A stretch of 64,000 nucleotides of DNA from Calothrix sp. NIES-2098 (GTDB lineage Bacteria > Cyanobacteriota > Cyanobacteriia > Cyanobacteriales > Nostocaceae). A model generated the notes under the pieces. It had not been told where the DNA came from, ran no database searches, and was given only the letters and a program-made list of their open reading frames with translations. The stretch covers positions 5,707,001 to 5,771,000 of the forward strand of contig AP018172.1 of the NCBI GenBank assembly GCA_002368175.1, in the 5' to 3' direction. Positions 46,376 to 55,619 of this stretch are shown here, piece after piece; positions within the stretch are counted from its first letter, which is position 1; each line of letters starts with the position of its first letter. The position numbers were made by a program, and so were the translations under genes.

Positions 46376-47275
46376 TCAGTCTTCTTTTTTACCAAATACC
46401 AACTGTAAAATCATGGGGATACCACCTTCTTGGTGATATCTATCTGCCCAAGCACGGAGTACTTCATCCAACTCTTCCATTGCCTGCTCAAAGCGTTCTG
46501 GAGGAATATCCAGTTCTTCTAAGGCTCGCATGGAATTTGGCCGCCGTTCTGCCCAATCTTTCATGAGTCGGAAATACCGAGCTGTATCTTCGACCATGAT
46601 ATAGGTGCGCTCTTGGTCGTCTGCTGGCGCATAGAAAGGACGGGTAAGCGCGTAGAAAGGCATACCCCAAGGAGAATCAATGCGTGTCACCGTACCAGAG
46701 TAGAGCACACGGCGCTTGATATGCTCCGCTAAAGCTTCACTCAAGGGCATCTGATGTTCAGTCGGCAGATCCTCCTGCGATCGCTTGTGCAAAAATTCAA
46801 TTAACTCTAAAAACTCAAAAGAGGTAATTAACTGGGCATCCGGCAGATTACTAGGTAGTTTCTGTTCAATTTGCCTTTTTTCTTCGCTTGTCAGACTTGT
46901 GCCAGGAATGCGCGATTTCCCTGGACGCCAAGGATATTTTTCCATCCAAACATAAGGCAATTGAATCAGATAGCGAGGCTCCTGAGAACCCAGCATTTTC
47001 AGCAATTTACCTTCAGTCAGGGCTTGTCTGACCTCTTCTACAATGATTTTGACCCGCTTCGGCTCCAAGTGGTGCAAATGACCTGTCATTCGCAAGTTTT
47101 GCCCCTGCTCTAGATAGGTCATGTAAATTGCACATTTGGCAGCCGTAGCTGCTGCATCTAAGAATGCCCCATGCCTGTGCCCACTCGTCCGCATGGCACT
47201 AAAAGCCAGATAAAGCATGATCTGATCCATCGCACTGGGGCCGAGACGTTTGATCAGATCTATGTCGTTACTCAT
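46376..47275 (-). CDS. hetR: HetR, master regulator of heterocyst differentiation
   Basis: A 299-residue HetR, full length. Landmarks match published Anabaena numbering: Cys48 (AAKCAIY), Ser152 (ITSFEFL), Ser179 (PLSEAL), and the Hood-domain residues Arg223 (DQERTY), Glu253/Glu254 and Asp256 (ALEELD) that bind the PatS pentapeptide RGSGR. The N-terminal half has the DNA-binding HTH unit, the middle the flap domain, and the C-terminus the Hood. HetR activates hetP, hetZ, patS and its own promoter, and responds to NtcA through NrrA. The upstream 1.3 kb is gene-free, as in Anabaena, where hetR has several transcription starts far upstream. Confidence 0.99.
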   Translation of the reverse strand: MSNDIDLIKRLGPSAMDQIMLYLAFSAMRTSGHRHGAFLDAAATAAKCAIYMTYLEQGQNLRMTGHLHHLEPKRVKIIVEEVRQALTEGKLLKMLGSQEPRYLIQLPYVWMEKYPWRPGKSRIPGTSLTSEEKRQIEQKLPSNLPDAQLITSFEFLELIEFLHKRSQEDLPTEHQMPLSEALAEHIKRRVLYSGTVTRIDSPWGMPFYALTRPFYAPADDQERTYIMVEDTARYFRLMKDWAERRPNSMRALEELDIPPERFEQAMEELDEVLRAWADRYHQEGGIPMILQLVFGKKED

Positions 47276-48589
47276 ATAACAGACAGTTAAATAGCACGTT
47301 TACAAATTTATTAGCCGTAGGAAAGTAAGTAGTATACACCCGACTGAAGGCAATATTGTCACTCCAGATTATTTATTATGCTTCAAGTATGAGGTTGTTG
47401 GTAGTCAAAATTATGAATTTCCGCGTAATTTCTGGCACATAGTTCGGAAAAAGTGTTTTTACTGTATTTTATCTAACGCATTACCGTAATATTACGGTTA
47501 TAGTTTACGCTGTGATCTCGATTTTGGGGCTACAAGAGTAGAATTCGATCGAACTGTACTTTCATAGATTGTATTAAAAAGCTCCTGCTGGCTTAAATGA
47601 TATCTGGATATCACTTTGTATTTATTTTATACTTAGAGATTATAATAAAGAGATTACAAAGGATTTGCTGAAACTATAAACTAGACATAATTAGTTACTA
47701 GTGAACTCTACCGCGGAATTCGTAACGGCAGAAAATCCCTCAGTAGTCAGCAACAAAAGTTTGAGTCATCAGCAATTAAAACTCGTTTTCTCTTGATGAT
47801 TTCATCTGAAAAAATCTAAGCATTGGAAGCCACTGCTCAGAATTTTATATGTGTCTATGCAGTTCAAAAAGTTTTTAGGCAACTAAGACACAAAGTGTTT
47901 TATGAGTTTTTTCTATATTCCGTAAGTGTATCATTCTTTTGTGGTTAATTTGATTATATTAATGTATTTTTAATTTATTTTAAGTTAATTATTTAATTTT
48001 TCTATATAAAGAGTAAAATAAATATGTATTGATATATTTGTAACAACAATTAGGTAAAACGCTGATACAAATTACTGCAATCGTTGCTAGAACCTACTTC
48101 ATTTGTGCCTTTTATCCTATGGTTGTTTGTTGGTAGTTACTAGTAAATTAAATGATGCATAGTGGTTTTAGGCACAAATTCTTCGTAGTACCAATTTTAT
48201 ATGGAGTTGCACATTCACACCTTCAGGCTAGAAGCCTTGTAATTAACCATATCGTTAAAATCTCTGGCTTCGTGTTTACCCCACTTTGGAATTAATTCCA
48301 AAGCTAAGAGCTACTATCTACTGAAGTAGACTGGCTAATAATTTACATCTTGATATCGAAATGGTATTAGGAACAATCTTCCCTAGCGATCTATATTATT
48401 TTTGTCAATTGGTATTAGTCTCAGGAGTTATAATAAAAGCTAAAATTTAACAATAAATGTAAGCAATTTAAAAAAAAGACTAGATTGCTATATAGGTAAT
48501 TAATAAAAAGTTAAAAGTTAAAACAGAAATAGCTAATTCCTAATTTTAACTTTTAACTATGTTGATTTAAGCTGGCTGTTAGTGCAAAT
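47276..48589. other. Long upstream region of hetR
   Basis: 1.3 kb, AT-rich, between hetR and a divergently placed 3' end of the next minus-strand gene. No protein gene is supported. It should contain the hetR promoters and long leaders. A perfect palindrome at 47483-47498 is listed separately. I found no exact NtcA box (GTA-N8-TAC); a near miss with N7 lies at 47334-47346. The 3' part (about 48200-48260) has short inverted repeats (ggctagaagcc). Confidence 0.6.
47483..47498. promoter_or_regulatory. Perfect 16-bp palindrome upstream of hetR
   Basis: ACCGTAATATTACGGT reads the same on both strands. It lies 208-223 bp upstream of the hetR start codon, close to where the -271 start site of Anabaena hetR would map. 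It could be an operator for a dimeric regulator or a leader hairpin. The regulator is unknown. Confidence 0.5.
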
Positions 48590-50791
48590 TCAATTTGCTG
48601 AATTAGAAGAATTAAGCTGATTTCGCACTTTATCAAAGCTAAAAGCTGCTGCGCCAAACGTTACTAGCAGCACTCCCAAAATTTGCACAAACTCTAAGTT
48701 TTCTTGAATCAGTAAACCAGCAAAAATCACAGTTAAGAACGGGACGCTTGCACCGATAATTGCCGAGCGTGGCGCACCTAATTTGCGAATGCCAACATTA
48801 TTGAATACGTAACCCAATAGAGTCAGTACGCCCAAAATAAAAGCACTTAAAATAATTTCCAACAACTTAGACGGTTCAAATATTAAGCCCAACTCGCTGG
48901 GTACAGGTATCAGCAAACCGATGAAGCTTAACAGCAACATGGTAGCGAAGTTAATCACAGTAAAAGACACGGGATGTAGTTTGCTAGCACAAATTCGTGT
49001 GAGAACGACGTAAAAAGCAAAAGCTACTCCTGAAAAAATTGCTGTAATACTTCCGAGGGGAACATTACCGAGAGCAATGCTGGTAGCACCAGCCAATATC
49101 AGTAACTCGCCGCAGAAAACACCACCAATAGCAGCAGTGCGGAATCCGCTAGGACGATCGCGGAATAAAAACCAAGATAATAAACCGCTAATTACTGGAT
49201 AAATAAAGAAAAGTGCGATCGCCATTCCAGTTGTGACTTGCCCGATCGCAATATAAATCAGCACTTGAGATAAAAACAAAAAGCATCCGCTAGCGATCGA
49301 CAACTGCAAAATCTTTCGTGTCTTGTTATTGCTAGGAGAAGAACTTCCGCGTACTGAGCTAAAGAGTGTTTGTAAGTCTTCCCACACTCGTGGATGCATC
49401 ATCGGCGCTAATAACAACATCAGCGGTACAACTACCAGTAACCGCAGCATCAAAATTAATAGCGTATTGCCTAAAGTTGGTAAAAGCAGACGCTCTACTT
49501 CAACTACGCCCAGAATCGCAGAACCTTGGTGAAAAATCACCTTAATAGCTACGTTGTAAAGCGATGACACCACCGCTGACAACACAATTAGCACAAAACC
49601 TATCTGAATAGACGATAAGCTGGATGAGCTAGGTAAACCTAGTGATGGGGGAGCTATTCCCTGGTTGCGCGATGGAACAGGCTCCGGTGTAGTTTCGCTT
49701 TCTGATAAATCTGGGGATAAGACAGAAATTGGCTCATCAGAATTATTCCTGACTGGCGGGGGTGTGGCTTCTGGTAACGGAAAAGCAGGCTCCGGTGTAG
49801 TTTCACTCTCTGACAGGTCTTGAGAAATTACAGAACTTGGCTCAGGATAGTTTCTCCTAAATGGTGGGTATGTGACTTCAGTGGTTGGTAAAGTAGGCTC
49901 CGGCTTAGTTCCGTTCTCTGACCAATTCGGGGAAATGACAGAACTTGGTTCGGTGAAATTTTCCCTTTCTGGCAGAAGTGTTGTTTCCGGTGGTGTTGCT
50001 ACACTCTCCGACTGTAAAGTAGTTTGGCTCTGTGAAATTGTAACTGGCTGAGTAGCTTGGCTAATTGTCTGTCCTGACTGCGGAGAATCCCAAGAATTAT
50101 TTTGTTGCTCTTGTGGTAGTTGCAAAACCGTGGGTAGTGAAACTTTTGCTTCTGGCTGCTCAGATAATTGCAACACAGTAGGCGGCGATACTTGTACGGC
50201 TTTTCGAGGAATTTCGACAATTGTTTTTTCTAGATCTTGCAACCGATTGATTAACTCCGCAACGATTGCTTCCCCCTGCTGTTGTTGATTTTGCATCCGA
50301 GACAACTGTTGGGAAAGATTGCTTTGATAGTTCTTTAGCTCTTGTTGCAGCGAACTAAAGGTGATGGTGAGCGTATCATCTAAGGAACCAAGCAGTTTTT
50401 CTACATTCTCATTGTTTTGTTCTGAGGCTAATTTTTCTCTTTCGTCGGATTTGCTCTCGATTGCTTGGTTAGCTAAACTCGTCAGCGAAGATTGCAGTTG
50501 CGAAGAGATGTGCTTTGCCAAAGCTTCTGCTAACTGACGGATTAATACCTGCTGCTCGGTGATTTGACGCGCCTGTTGTAACTGTTCTTTTTCATCAAGC
50601 AGTCGTTGAATGTCTTCACTTAAACGATTTTTTTCTGCTTGAAGCCGCTTTACTTCTTCCTGTAACGACCTCAAAACGTGCTGCTGAAGATTTTCTAAGT
50701 CCTCAACAACCGCCCAAAGAGCATTTTCTGCTGCTCTGGACAAATCGCCTCTAACTCGCGGGTTGTCTGGTTGCTTTTCAAATCGCCCCAT
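48590..50791 (-). CDS. Coiled-coil/EamA (DMT) transporter fusion
   Basis: A 733-residue fusion. The N-terminal half is soluble: a long coiled coil (about 20-110, LQEEVKRLQAEKNRLSEDIQ and following, and about 135-195). A low-complexity region (about 255-385) follows with about three copies of a 37-residue unit whose core is SSVIS..LSESETTPEP. The C-terminal half (about 395-720) is an EamA/DMT drug-metabolite transporter with ten helices in two repeats (IQIGFVLIVLSAVVSSLYNV, ITAIFSGVAFAFYVVLTRIC, GVLTLLGYVFNNVGIRKLGA). Such a long cytoplasmic coiled coil on a DMT protein is unusual. Substrate unknown. It precedes hetR on the same strand, but with a 1.3-kb gap. Confidence 0.85.
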   Translation of the reverse strand: MGRFEKQPDNPRVRGDLSRAAENALWAVVEDLENLQQHVLRSLQEEVKRLQAEKNRLSEDIQRLLDEKEQLQQARQITEQQVLIRQLAEALAKHISSQLQSSLTSLANQAIESKSDEREKLASEQNNENVEKLLGSLDDTLTITFSSLQQELKNYQSNLSQQLSRMQNQQQQGEAIVAELINRLQDLEKTIVEIPRKAVQVSPPTVLQLSEQPEAKVSLPTVLQLPQEQQNNSWDSPQSGQTISQATQPVTISQSQTTLQSESVATPPETTLLPERENFTEPSSVISPNWSENGTKPEPTLPTTEVTYPPFRRNYPEPSSVISQDLSESETTPEPAFPLPEATPPPVRNNSDEPISVLSPDLSESETTPEPVPSRNQGIAPPSLGLPSSSSLSSIQIGFVLIVLSAVVSSLYNVAIKVIFHQGSAILGVVEVERLLLPTLGNTLLILMLRLLVVVPLMLLLAPMMHPRVWEDLQTLFSSVRGSSSPSNNKTRKILQLSIASGCFLFLSQVLIYIAIGQVTTGMAIALFFIYPVISGLLSWFLFRDRPSGFRTAAIGGVFCGELLILAGATSIALGNVPLGSITAIFSGVAFAFYVVLTRICASKLHPVSFTVINFATMLLLSFIGLLIPVPSELGLIFEPSKLLEIILSAFILGVLTLLGYVFNNVGIRKLGAPRSAIIGASVPFLTVIFAGLLIQENLEFVQILGVLLVTFGAAAFSFDKVRNQLNSSNSAN

Positions 50792-51416
50792 TCGCTTTTA
50801 ACCTCTAACACCTTGACGATAAAGCTGCTTCCCGTATAACTGCTTGGCGTTCATACTAATTTCCTAGAGTTCGTCAGATAAACCAAAAATTTTAACAGGA
50901 CTTACGCAGATCAACGTAATTCTGTCATGCTGAACACAGGGTTGGCAAAGGATATAATTTAGCTTATTACTTATTCAAGTGTGTTTTGTTCAGCATCACT
51001 AGCAAACATTCTGTCAGTCTTATTTCAATCATCTATGTTTTTAGCAGGATTTTTTGCAGAGAAAAAATCTTACTCCAAATCAATACGTATTCTTTTTATA
51101 CAGATATTAATTGTTAAAGACTTGTGAATGAAGACTTTGCTAGCGCAAGGTTGTCTCAATTATTAGACGAGACTTACTAATTCAGGTTGAATGTAACTTA
51201 AGCGACAGTTTATATATGTAATCGGAATTAAATTGTTGGTTTGTGCAAATTAAAAATATTGCTAACCTCTGGAAAATATTCTAGTGAATTACCAGCCATT
51301 GTGCAAAAAACATTTTGGCTTTAGCGTTCTTAAATTCGCATTTAGCAGTTATGGATACAGACGCAGGGAAAAGCTAGAAAAATATAAATAATTAATTTAG
51401 GATTTAGCGATCGCTT
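50792..51416. other. Gap between the EamA fusion and the PiT permease gene
   Basis: 625 bp, no gene. It contains an imperfect inverted pair (atgctgaacaca at about 50927 and ttgttcagcatc at about 50985) preceded by aggacttacgca, a word common at the ends of small cyanobacterial repeat elements. This may be a decayed miniature element. Confidence 0.5.
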
Positions 51417-52682
51417 TTACAGCAAAAAAATCTTGGCAATGCTAAAGATAGCAGCACTCAGGATGGCACTGACAGGAACCGTAATCAGCCATGCTGCTGC
51501 GATCCCCTTGAGAGTTTGGAATTTAATTGACTTGATATTTTGCACCAATCCAATGCCAACCACACCACCAACAAGGGCGTGGGAGGTGGATACAGGTAAG
51601 CCGAGACGGGATGCGAGGAGGATAGTTGTGGCGGTTGCGAGTTCGGCACAGAATCCACTACTAGGTTGTAAGGAAATAATATTTTCGCCAATGGTGGCAA
51701 TCACTTTTTTACCCCAGATGGCTAAACCCCCCACAATACCCACGCCACCAAGGATTAAAATCCATATTGGGATGGTAATGCCATCTATGGGTACGCTACC
51801 AGTCTGATTAATGTAGACGATCGCAGCCAAAGGAGCGATCGCATTTCCCACATCATTAGAACCATGAGCAAAAGCGACAAAGCAAGCACTCAGCAATTGA
51901 AAGCGCCCAAATAAGCGTTCAGTAGGATTTTGCAGATGAGAGTTGGAATTTTGGATTTTACTGTTATCTAATTGTTGCCAGCTATAAAAAGTCAGCCCAA
52001 CTGCGGCTATTGCACCTGTGAATATAGGAATATCATAACTAGGGATGTTTAACCCAAATCGATCGATGAAAAAATTGGTCAGAGGTTGAGTCAGTGAGGG
52101 AAGAACAATCACGCCAAATATCCCCAGAAGCGATGCACTCAACCAAGGAAGCCACTCATTTAACTGCATCAATTGATTAGGCTGCTCTAAAATCCAGCGC
52201 TTGATTTGACTGTAGAAAAGAGCAGCGATCGCACCACTAACGATCGGCGTTAAAATCCAGGCAATAGTAATTGAGCCAATCGATGACCAATCAATCGCAT
52301 CGACTCCCAAAGCCACCCAACTAAATCCGGCGATCGCACCGACAACTGCATGAGAAGAAGATACAGGCAAACCCCGTGATGTGGCAATTTGCAGCCACAC
52401 CCCAGAAGCCAGTAATACTGTCACCATCCCCATAACTAATATCTGAGGGGTAGCAGCGAATAAAGCAGGATTAGCAATTTTCGTCGCTAGGGTTTCCGTT
52501 ACCTCATGCCCAAACAATACTGCACCTGCAAACTCTAACACTCCAGCAATGATTAAAGCCTGCTTTAAGGTAACAGCTTTGGAACCAACAGAAGTTCCCA
52601 TTGCGTTAGCAACATCGTTAGCACCGAGGTTAAAGGCAACGTAGAAAGCGAGTACAGCGACTAGTGCGAGAGTGATGAGCAT
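51417..52682 (-). CDS. PiT-family inorganic phosphate permease
   Basis: 421 residues from MLITLALVAVLAFYVAFNLG. Both PiT signatures, GANDVANAMGTSVGSKAVTL (about 20-40) and GSNDVGNAIAPLAAIVYINQ (about 260-280), are present. About ten to eleven helices and the inner SHAVVGAI / TSHALVGGVVG repeats follow, and the internal duplication is clear. PiT proteins symport metal-phosphate with H+ or Na+. The frame stays open upstream across a 9-bp tandem repeat that would encode Leu-Pro-Thr units; I place the start after it. Constitutive low-affinity phosphate uptake is the family role. Confidence 0.93.
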   Translation of the reverse strand: MLITLALVAVLAFYVAFNLGANDVANAMGTSVGSKAVTLKQALIIAGVLEFAGAVLFGHEVTETLATKIANPALFAATPQILVMGMVTVLLASGVWLQIATSRGLPVSSSHAVVGAIAGFSWVALGVDAIDWSSIGSITIAWILTPIVSGAIAALFYSQIKRWILEQPNQLMQLNEWLPWLSASLLGIFGVIVLPSLTQPLTNFFIDRFGLNIPSYDIPIFTGAIAAVGLTFYSWQQLDNSKIQNSNSHLQNPTERLFGRFQLLSACFVAFAHGSNDVGNAIAPLAAIVYINQTGSVPIDGITIPIWILILGGVGIVGGLAIWGKKVIATIGENIISLQPSSGFCAELATATTILLASRLGLPVSTSHALVGGVVGIGLVQNIKSIKFQTLKGIAAAWLITVPVSAILSAAIFSIAKIFLL

Positions 52683-52695
52683 TTTGGGATGAGGG

Positions 52696-52758
52696 AGTGT
52701 GGGGAGTGTGGGGAGTGTGGGGAGTGTGGGGAGTGTGGGGAGTGTGGGGAGTGTGGGG
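52696..52758. repeat. 9-bp minisatellite, seven copies of agtgtgggg
   Basis: Seven perfect tandem copies immediately upstream of the phosphate permease start. The unit size is a multiple of three, so reading frames stay open through it on both strands (Pro-Thr-Leu or Ser-Val-Gly repeats). Shorter runs of the same unit are at 33838-33855, 45288-45310 and 54010-54045. Confidence 0.95.
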
Positions 52759-52860
52759 AGACAAGGAATAAAAAGCAGAAGAAGCAGAGGAGAAATAACT
52801 CTTACCTGTTCCCTGTTCCCTGTTCCCTTTGACAAATGCCCTATGCCCCATGCCCAATTA

Positions 52861-53907
52861 TTAGGGATAAATCAAAATTTTGTATGTTTCCGGTGTGGGA
52901 GCGATCGCTCGATCTACAGCTTGTGATAAATCTTGTAAGGGATAGCGATCGCTAATTAACGCTTCTACATTAATGCGTCGATTAAATACAATATCGGCTG
53001 AGAGATTTTGTAGGCGGTAGGATGAACTATAACTGCCCATCAAGTCGATTTCCCGACGGTAAAGAATATTCGGGTTGATGGGAATTGATACTTCATCGGG
53101 AAACTCCGCGAAAAAGAGAATTTTGCCACCTTTACGAGTACAATCTAAAGCCTGAAAGAAAGCTTTGTCGCTGGGGACAGCTAGTAAGGTGACATCCACA
53201 CCCAACCCATCAGTGATAGCATGAATTTTTGCGGGTAAATCGGGATCGCGAGCGTCAAAAGCGGCTTCTGCACCGACATTTAAAGCTTTTTCAATTCTAG
53301 AGGGTAGTAGATCGGTAGCGATCGCTCTAGCTCCGAAATACTTCACCAACATGACAAACATTAACCCTATTGGCCCCGCACCAGTTACCAAAACAGTTTG
53401 TCCGGGTGCAATTTGCGCTTTTTTCACTGCCTTCAAGCAGCAATTAGTCGGTTCTACAAAACTTGCTTCTTCAAAACTTATATCATCGGGAATGGGAATT
53501 AAACCACCATTTTGCACAATATGTCCTGGGACTTTGACATATTCGGCAAAACCGCCGCCACTAGCGTTAAATCCCGCTGTCGTGGAGATGTTTTTATAGA
53601 CATCACACATGGAATAATTTTCATTGAGGCAGTAAGCGCAATGCATACAGGGGATATGGTGCATTACCGCCACCCTTTGTCCCACTTGCCAATTTTTGAC
53701 ACCAGAACCCACAGATGCGATCGTTCCCGCAGTTTCATGTCCAAAAATACGCGGCGGTTCGTATAGCGGGTAACGAATTTTTTTGATATCTGATTGACAC
53801 AAACCCACCACCCGTACCTGTACCAGCACTTCATCCGGTTCCAGAGTCGGTACTGGGATCTCTTCGTAGGAAAGTTGATTGACGCCTCTAAATACCTGTG
53901 CTTTCAC
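52861..53907 (-). CDS. Zinc-dependent medium-chain dehydrogenase
   Basis: A 348-residue MDR alcohol/threonine/sorbitol dehydrogenase-type protein. The catalytic zinc ligands are in GLCQSDI (Cys near 37) and FGHETAGT (His, Glu). The structural zinc loop is HCAYCLNENYSMC with a preceding CMHC, giving four Cys. The Rossmann motif is VTGAGPIGLMFVMLVKYFGA. Substrate cannot be specified; it resembles zinc-binding dehydrogenases acting on polyols or amino-alcohols. It lies upstream of the phosphate permease on the same strand, separated by the minisatellite. Confidence 0.88.
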   Translation of the reverse strand: MKAQVFRGVNQLSYEEIPVPTLEPDEVLVQVRVVGLCQSDIKKIRYPLYEPPRIFGHETAGTIASVGSGVKNWQVGQRVAVMHHIPCMHCAYCLNENYSMCDVYKNISTTAGFNASGGGFAEYVKVPGHIVQNGGLIPIPDDISFEEASFVEPTNCCLKAVKKAQIAPGQTVLVTGAGPIGLMFVMLVKYFGARAIATDLLPSRIEKALNVGAEAAFDARDPDLPAKIHAITDGLGVDVTLLAVPSDKAFFQALDCTRKGGKILFFAEFPDEVSIPINPNILYRREIDLMGSYSSSYRLQNLSADIVFNRRINVEALISDRYPLQDLSQAVDRAIAPTPETYKILIYP

Positions 53908-53994
53908 GTTGATTTTTCACCGTTCAACGTTATTAGATGTAACATTTAGTCGTCAACTTTAAGCTATCTAGTTTGAAAATTATCAACAAAGGCA

Positions 53995-54095
53995 GAGAGT
54001 AAGGGGAATGAGGGAGTGTGGGAGGTGTGGGGAGTGTGGGAGGAGAGGGAGATGAGGGAGAATATTGACTCTTGACAAATGACAAATGACAACCC
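53995..54095. repeat. Mixed short repeats
   Basis: ggagtgtgg-type units (about 54010-54045) are followed by tgacaaatgacaaatgaca heptamers (about 54073-54092). Located between two minus-strand genes. Confidence 0.7.
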
Positions 54096-54126
54096 TAACC
54101 TTTACTTAGTGTGTCACTTGCGTCAG

Positions 54127-54741
54127 TCATACTGGTTTCGCAAAAATCGTCAACAAGACAGGCCCTAATAAATAGTAGTGACCAATACAGCTTAATCCAG
54201 CAGACGCACCCATCAGTTCGCGTTGATTAGAGCTATAAAATCTAACTTTGCCAAGGGAACCCAACTTCAGATGCAGTTCTGGCTTACCTTTAACAGTGGT
54301 ATCAACTAAATAAAAACGTCCACCAGGTGAAAGCACTCGCCCTACTTCGTTCAAAATCTGTGTGGGTTCTAGATAGTGTAAGAAACTTATAGTGTTAAAA
54401 ACAGCATCAAACTGACCATCCGCAAAGGGAAGGAACTCAGCCTTACCTTCCACATAAATCAACCGGGGGCGATGGCGGTTGTTCTGTCTGGCTACCCGCA
54501 CCATTTGAGGAGATAAATCTAATCCAGTACCGCGCAGATCGGGAAATTTAGCAGCAAGGCGATCTAACAAGCGTCCTGTACCACAACCCAAATCTAATAC
54601 ATGAGGACGTGGTGGTAAATCAACGTATTCTAGCAACCGTTTGTGAACGCTTTGGTAAAACACAGATGGTAAAAGCCAGTCATAACTAGGTGCCCAAAGG
54701 TCAAAAGCTTGCTTTTTTTCATTAATAAAGTTAATGGTCAT
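54127..54741 (-). CDS. Class I SAM-dependent methyltransferase
   Basis: A 204-residue methyltransferase. Motif I is HVLDLGCGTGRLLDRLAAKF (about 46-65), the acidic residue after it is in GTGLDLSPQMV, motif II/III is FDAVFNTISFLHYLEP, and LSPGGRFYLVD follows. It belongs to the Methyltransf_11 group (UbiE/COQ5-like); the substrate is unknown. The start MTINFINEK is preceded by gtcatttg-type repeats. The C-terminal residues form a hydrophobic strand (YLLGPVLLTIFAKPV). Confidence 0.88.
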   Translation of the reverse strand: MTINFINEKKQAFDLWAPSYDWLLPSVFYQSVHKRLLEYVDLPPRPHVLDLGCGTGRLLDRLAAKFPDLRGTGLDLSPQMVRVARQNNRHRPRLIYVEGKAEFLPFADGQFDAVFNTISFLHYLEPTQILNEVGRVLSPGGRFYLVDTTVKGKPELHLKLGSLGKVRFYSSNQRELMGASAGLSCIGHYYLLGPVLLTIFAKPV

Positions 54742-55144
54742 TTGTCATTGGTCGTTGGTCATTGGTCAAAAGGCAATAGTTATTTCTTTTCCCCTGCACC
54801 CTGCCCCCTTGCCTCTTTCCTGTACTCTAGCCTAAAGCTCGCACTCCTGCATTTGAGCATAAACGCCCATTCAAGTTCGGTTACACCTACATAAAGACCG
54901 CCAACTTGGCGTGTCAAATTTATCTTGAGGCGATAGGATAGCGATGCATAGACAAATCATCCGGAATGTAGGGACTTGATGGTGTAGTCAGATTTGTCAG
55001 AAAAAGAGAAATGCACCGACAAAGGAACTAACTAAAACTTATATTGTCTGCATAAAACTCAATTAACTAGCGTATAAATTTATAGGGATGAAAATCCCAA
55101 GCACTAAGCGAACTTTGCAATTATAAATTATTAGGAGAAAAATT
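54742..55144. other. Divergent promoter region with short repeats
   Basis: 403 bp without a gene. It starts with gtcattggtcgttggtcattggtc-type heptamers (54738-54768); the rest is unremarkable. The last 15 bp carry a good ribosome-binding site (attaggagaaaaatt) for the next gene. Confidence 0.6.
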
Positions 55145-55432
55145 ATGACTTGCTTTACTCAAATTCTGTTACATCACGATCTACTTTACCCAGTGCGTGA
55201 ATGGTTAGAAAGTATAGAAATTCATAACCGCAAACTAGCTCATTTCTTGTGTAAAGCTATTCCTGCTCAATGTCCGTTTGAAAGAGACATCAAACTCTTT
55301 GGTAGAAAGTTGGTTCACATTCCACCGATGTGTAAGTTAAATCCTCTTTACGAACAAGTAGTAACATTACGTTTTAAAGCTCTCTGTTATCTTGCGGATA
55401 AGTGTGGTGAAGATGTAGCAGTCTACTGTTAA
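55145..55432 (+). CDS. Mo-dependent nitrogenase C-terminal domain protein
   Basis: A 95-residue member of the Mo-nitro_C family (Pfam PF06967), a short cyanobacterial protein named for similarity to a C-terminal nitrogenase segment. Seen: LLYPVREWLESIEIHNRKLA, HFLCKAIPAQCPFERDIKLF, IPPMCKLNPLYEQ and CYLADKCGED. Several conserved cysteines are spaced along the chain. Such proteins are not nitrogenase subunits, and their function is unproven. No nif gene is nearby. The ATG has an aggag site 8 bp upstream. Confidence 0.88.
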   Translation: MTCFTQILLHHDLLYPVREWLESIEIHNRKLAHFLCKAIPAQCPFERDIKLFGRKLVHIPPMCKLNPLYEQVVTLRFKALCYLADKCGEDVAVYC

Positions 55433-55619
55433 ATCTTGATGATTTTGTGATGTAGCAGTCATTGAGAACCGCAGATTTACGGTTGTTACGTACTCAGAAC
55501 TATACTAAGCTGGCGTAGTACTAATTAGATGTCTAACTATCTAGTAGTTAGTACCGATCTAAAACCTGCCTAATCTGTGTCTCTGTAACTCTATCCTGCT
55601 GAAATTATCAACATTATCT

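Noticed and set aside
47334..47346. NtcA box upstream of hetR
   Set aside because: Spacing is GTA-N7-TAC rather than GTA-N8-TAC, and no suitable -10 was identified.
47276..48589. A patS-like minigene (RGSGR ending) near hetR
   Set aside because: I looked for codons encoding RGSGR near the heterocyst genes on both strands and did not find a convincing short frame.
50920..51000. Intact insertion sequence or MITE
   Set aside because: Only an imperfect inverted pair and a terminal-like word remain; no transposase and no target duplication seen.
52683..52835. 51-codon N-terminal extension of the phosphate permease
   Set aside because: It is encoded by the 9-bp minisatellite (Leu-Pro-Thr repeats) and nearby repeat DNA. 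The family start fits the Met at 52682.
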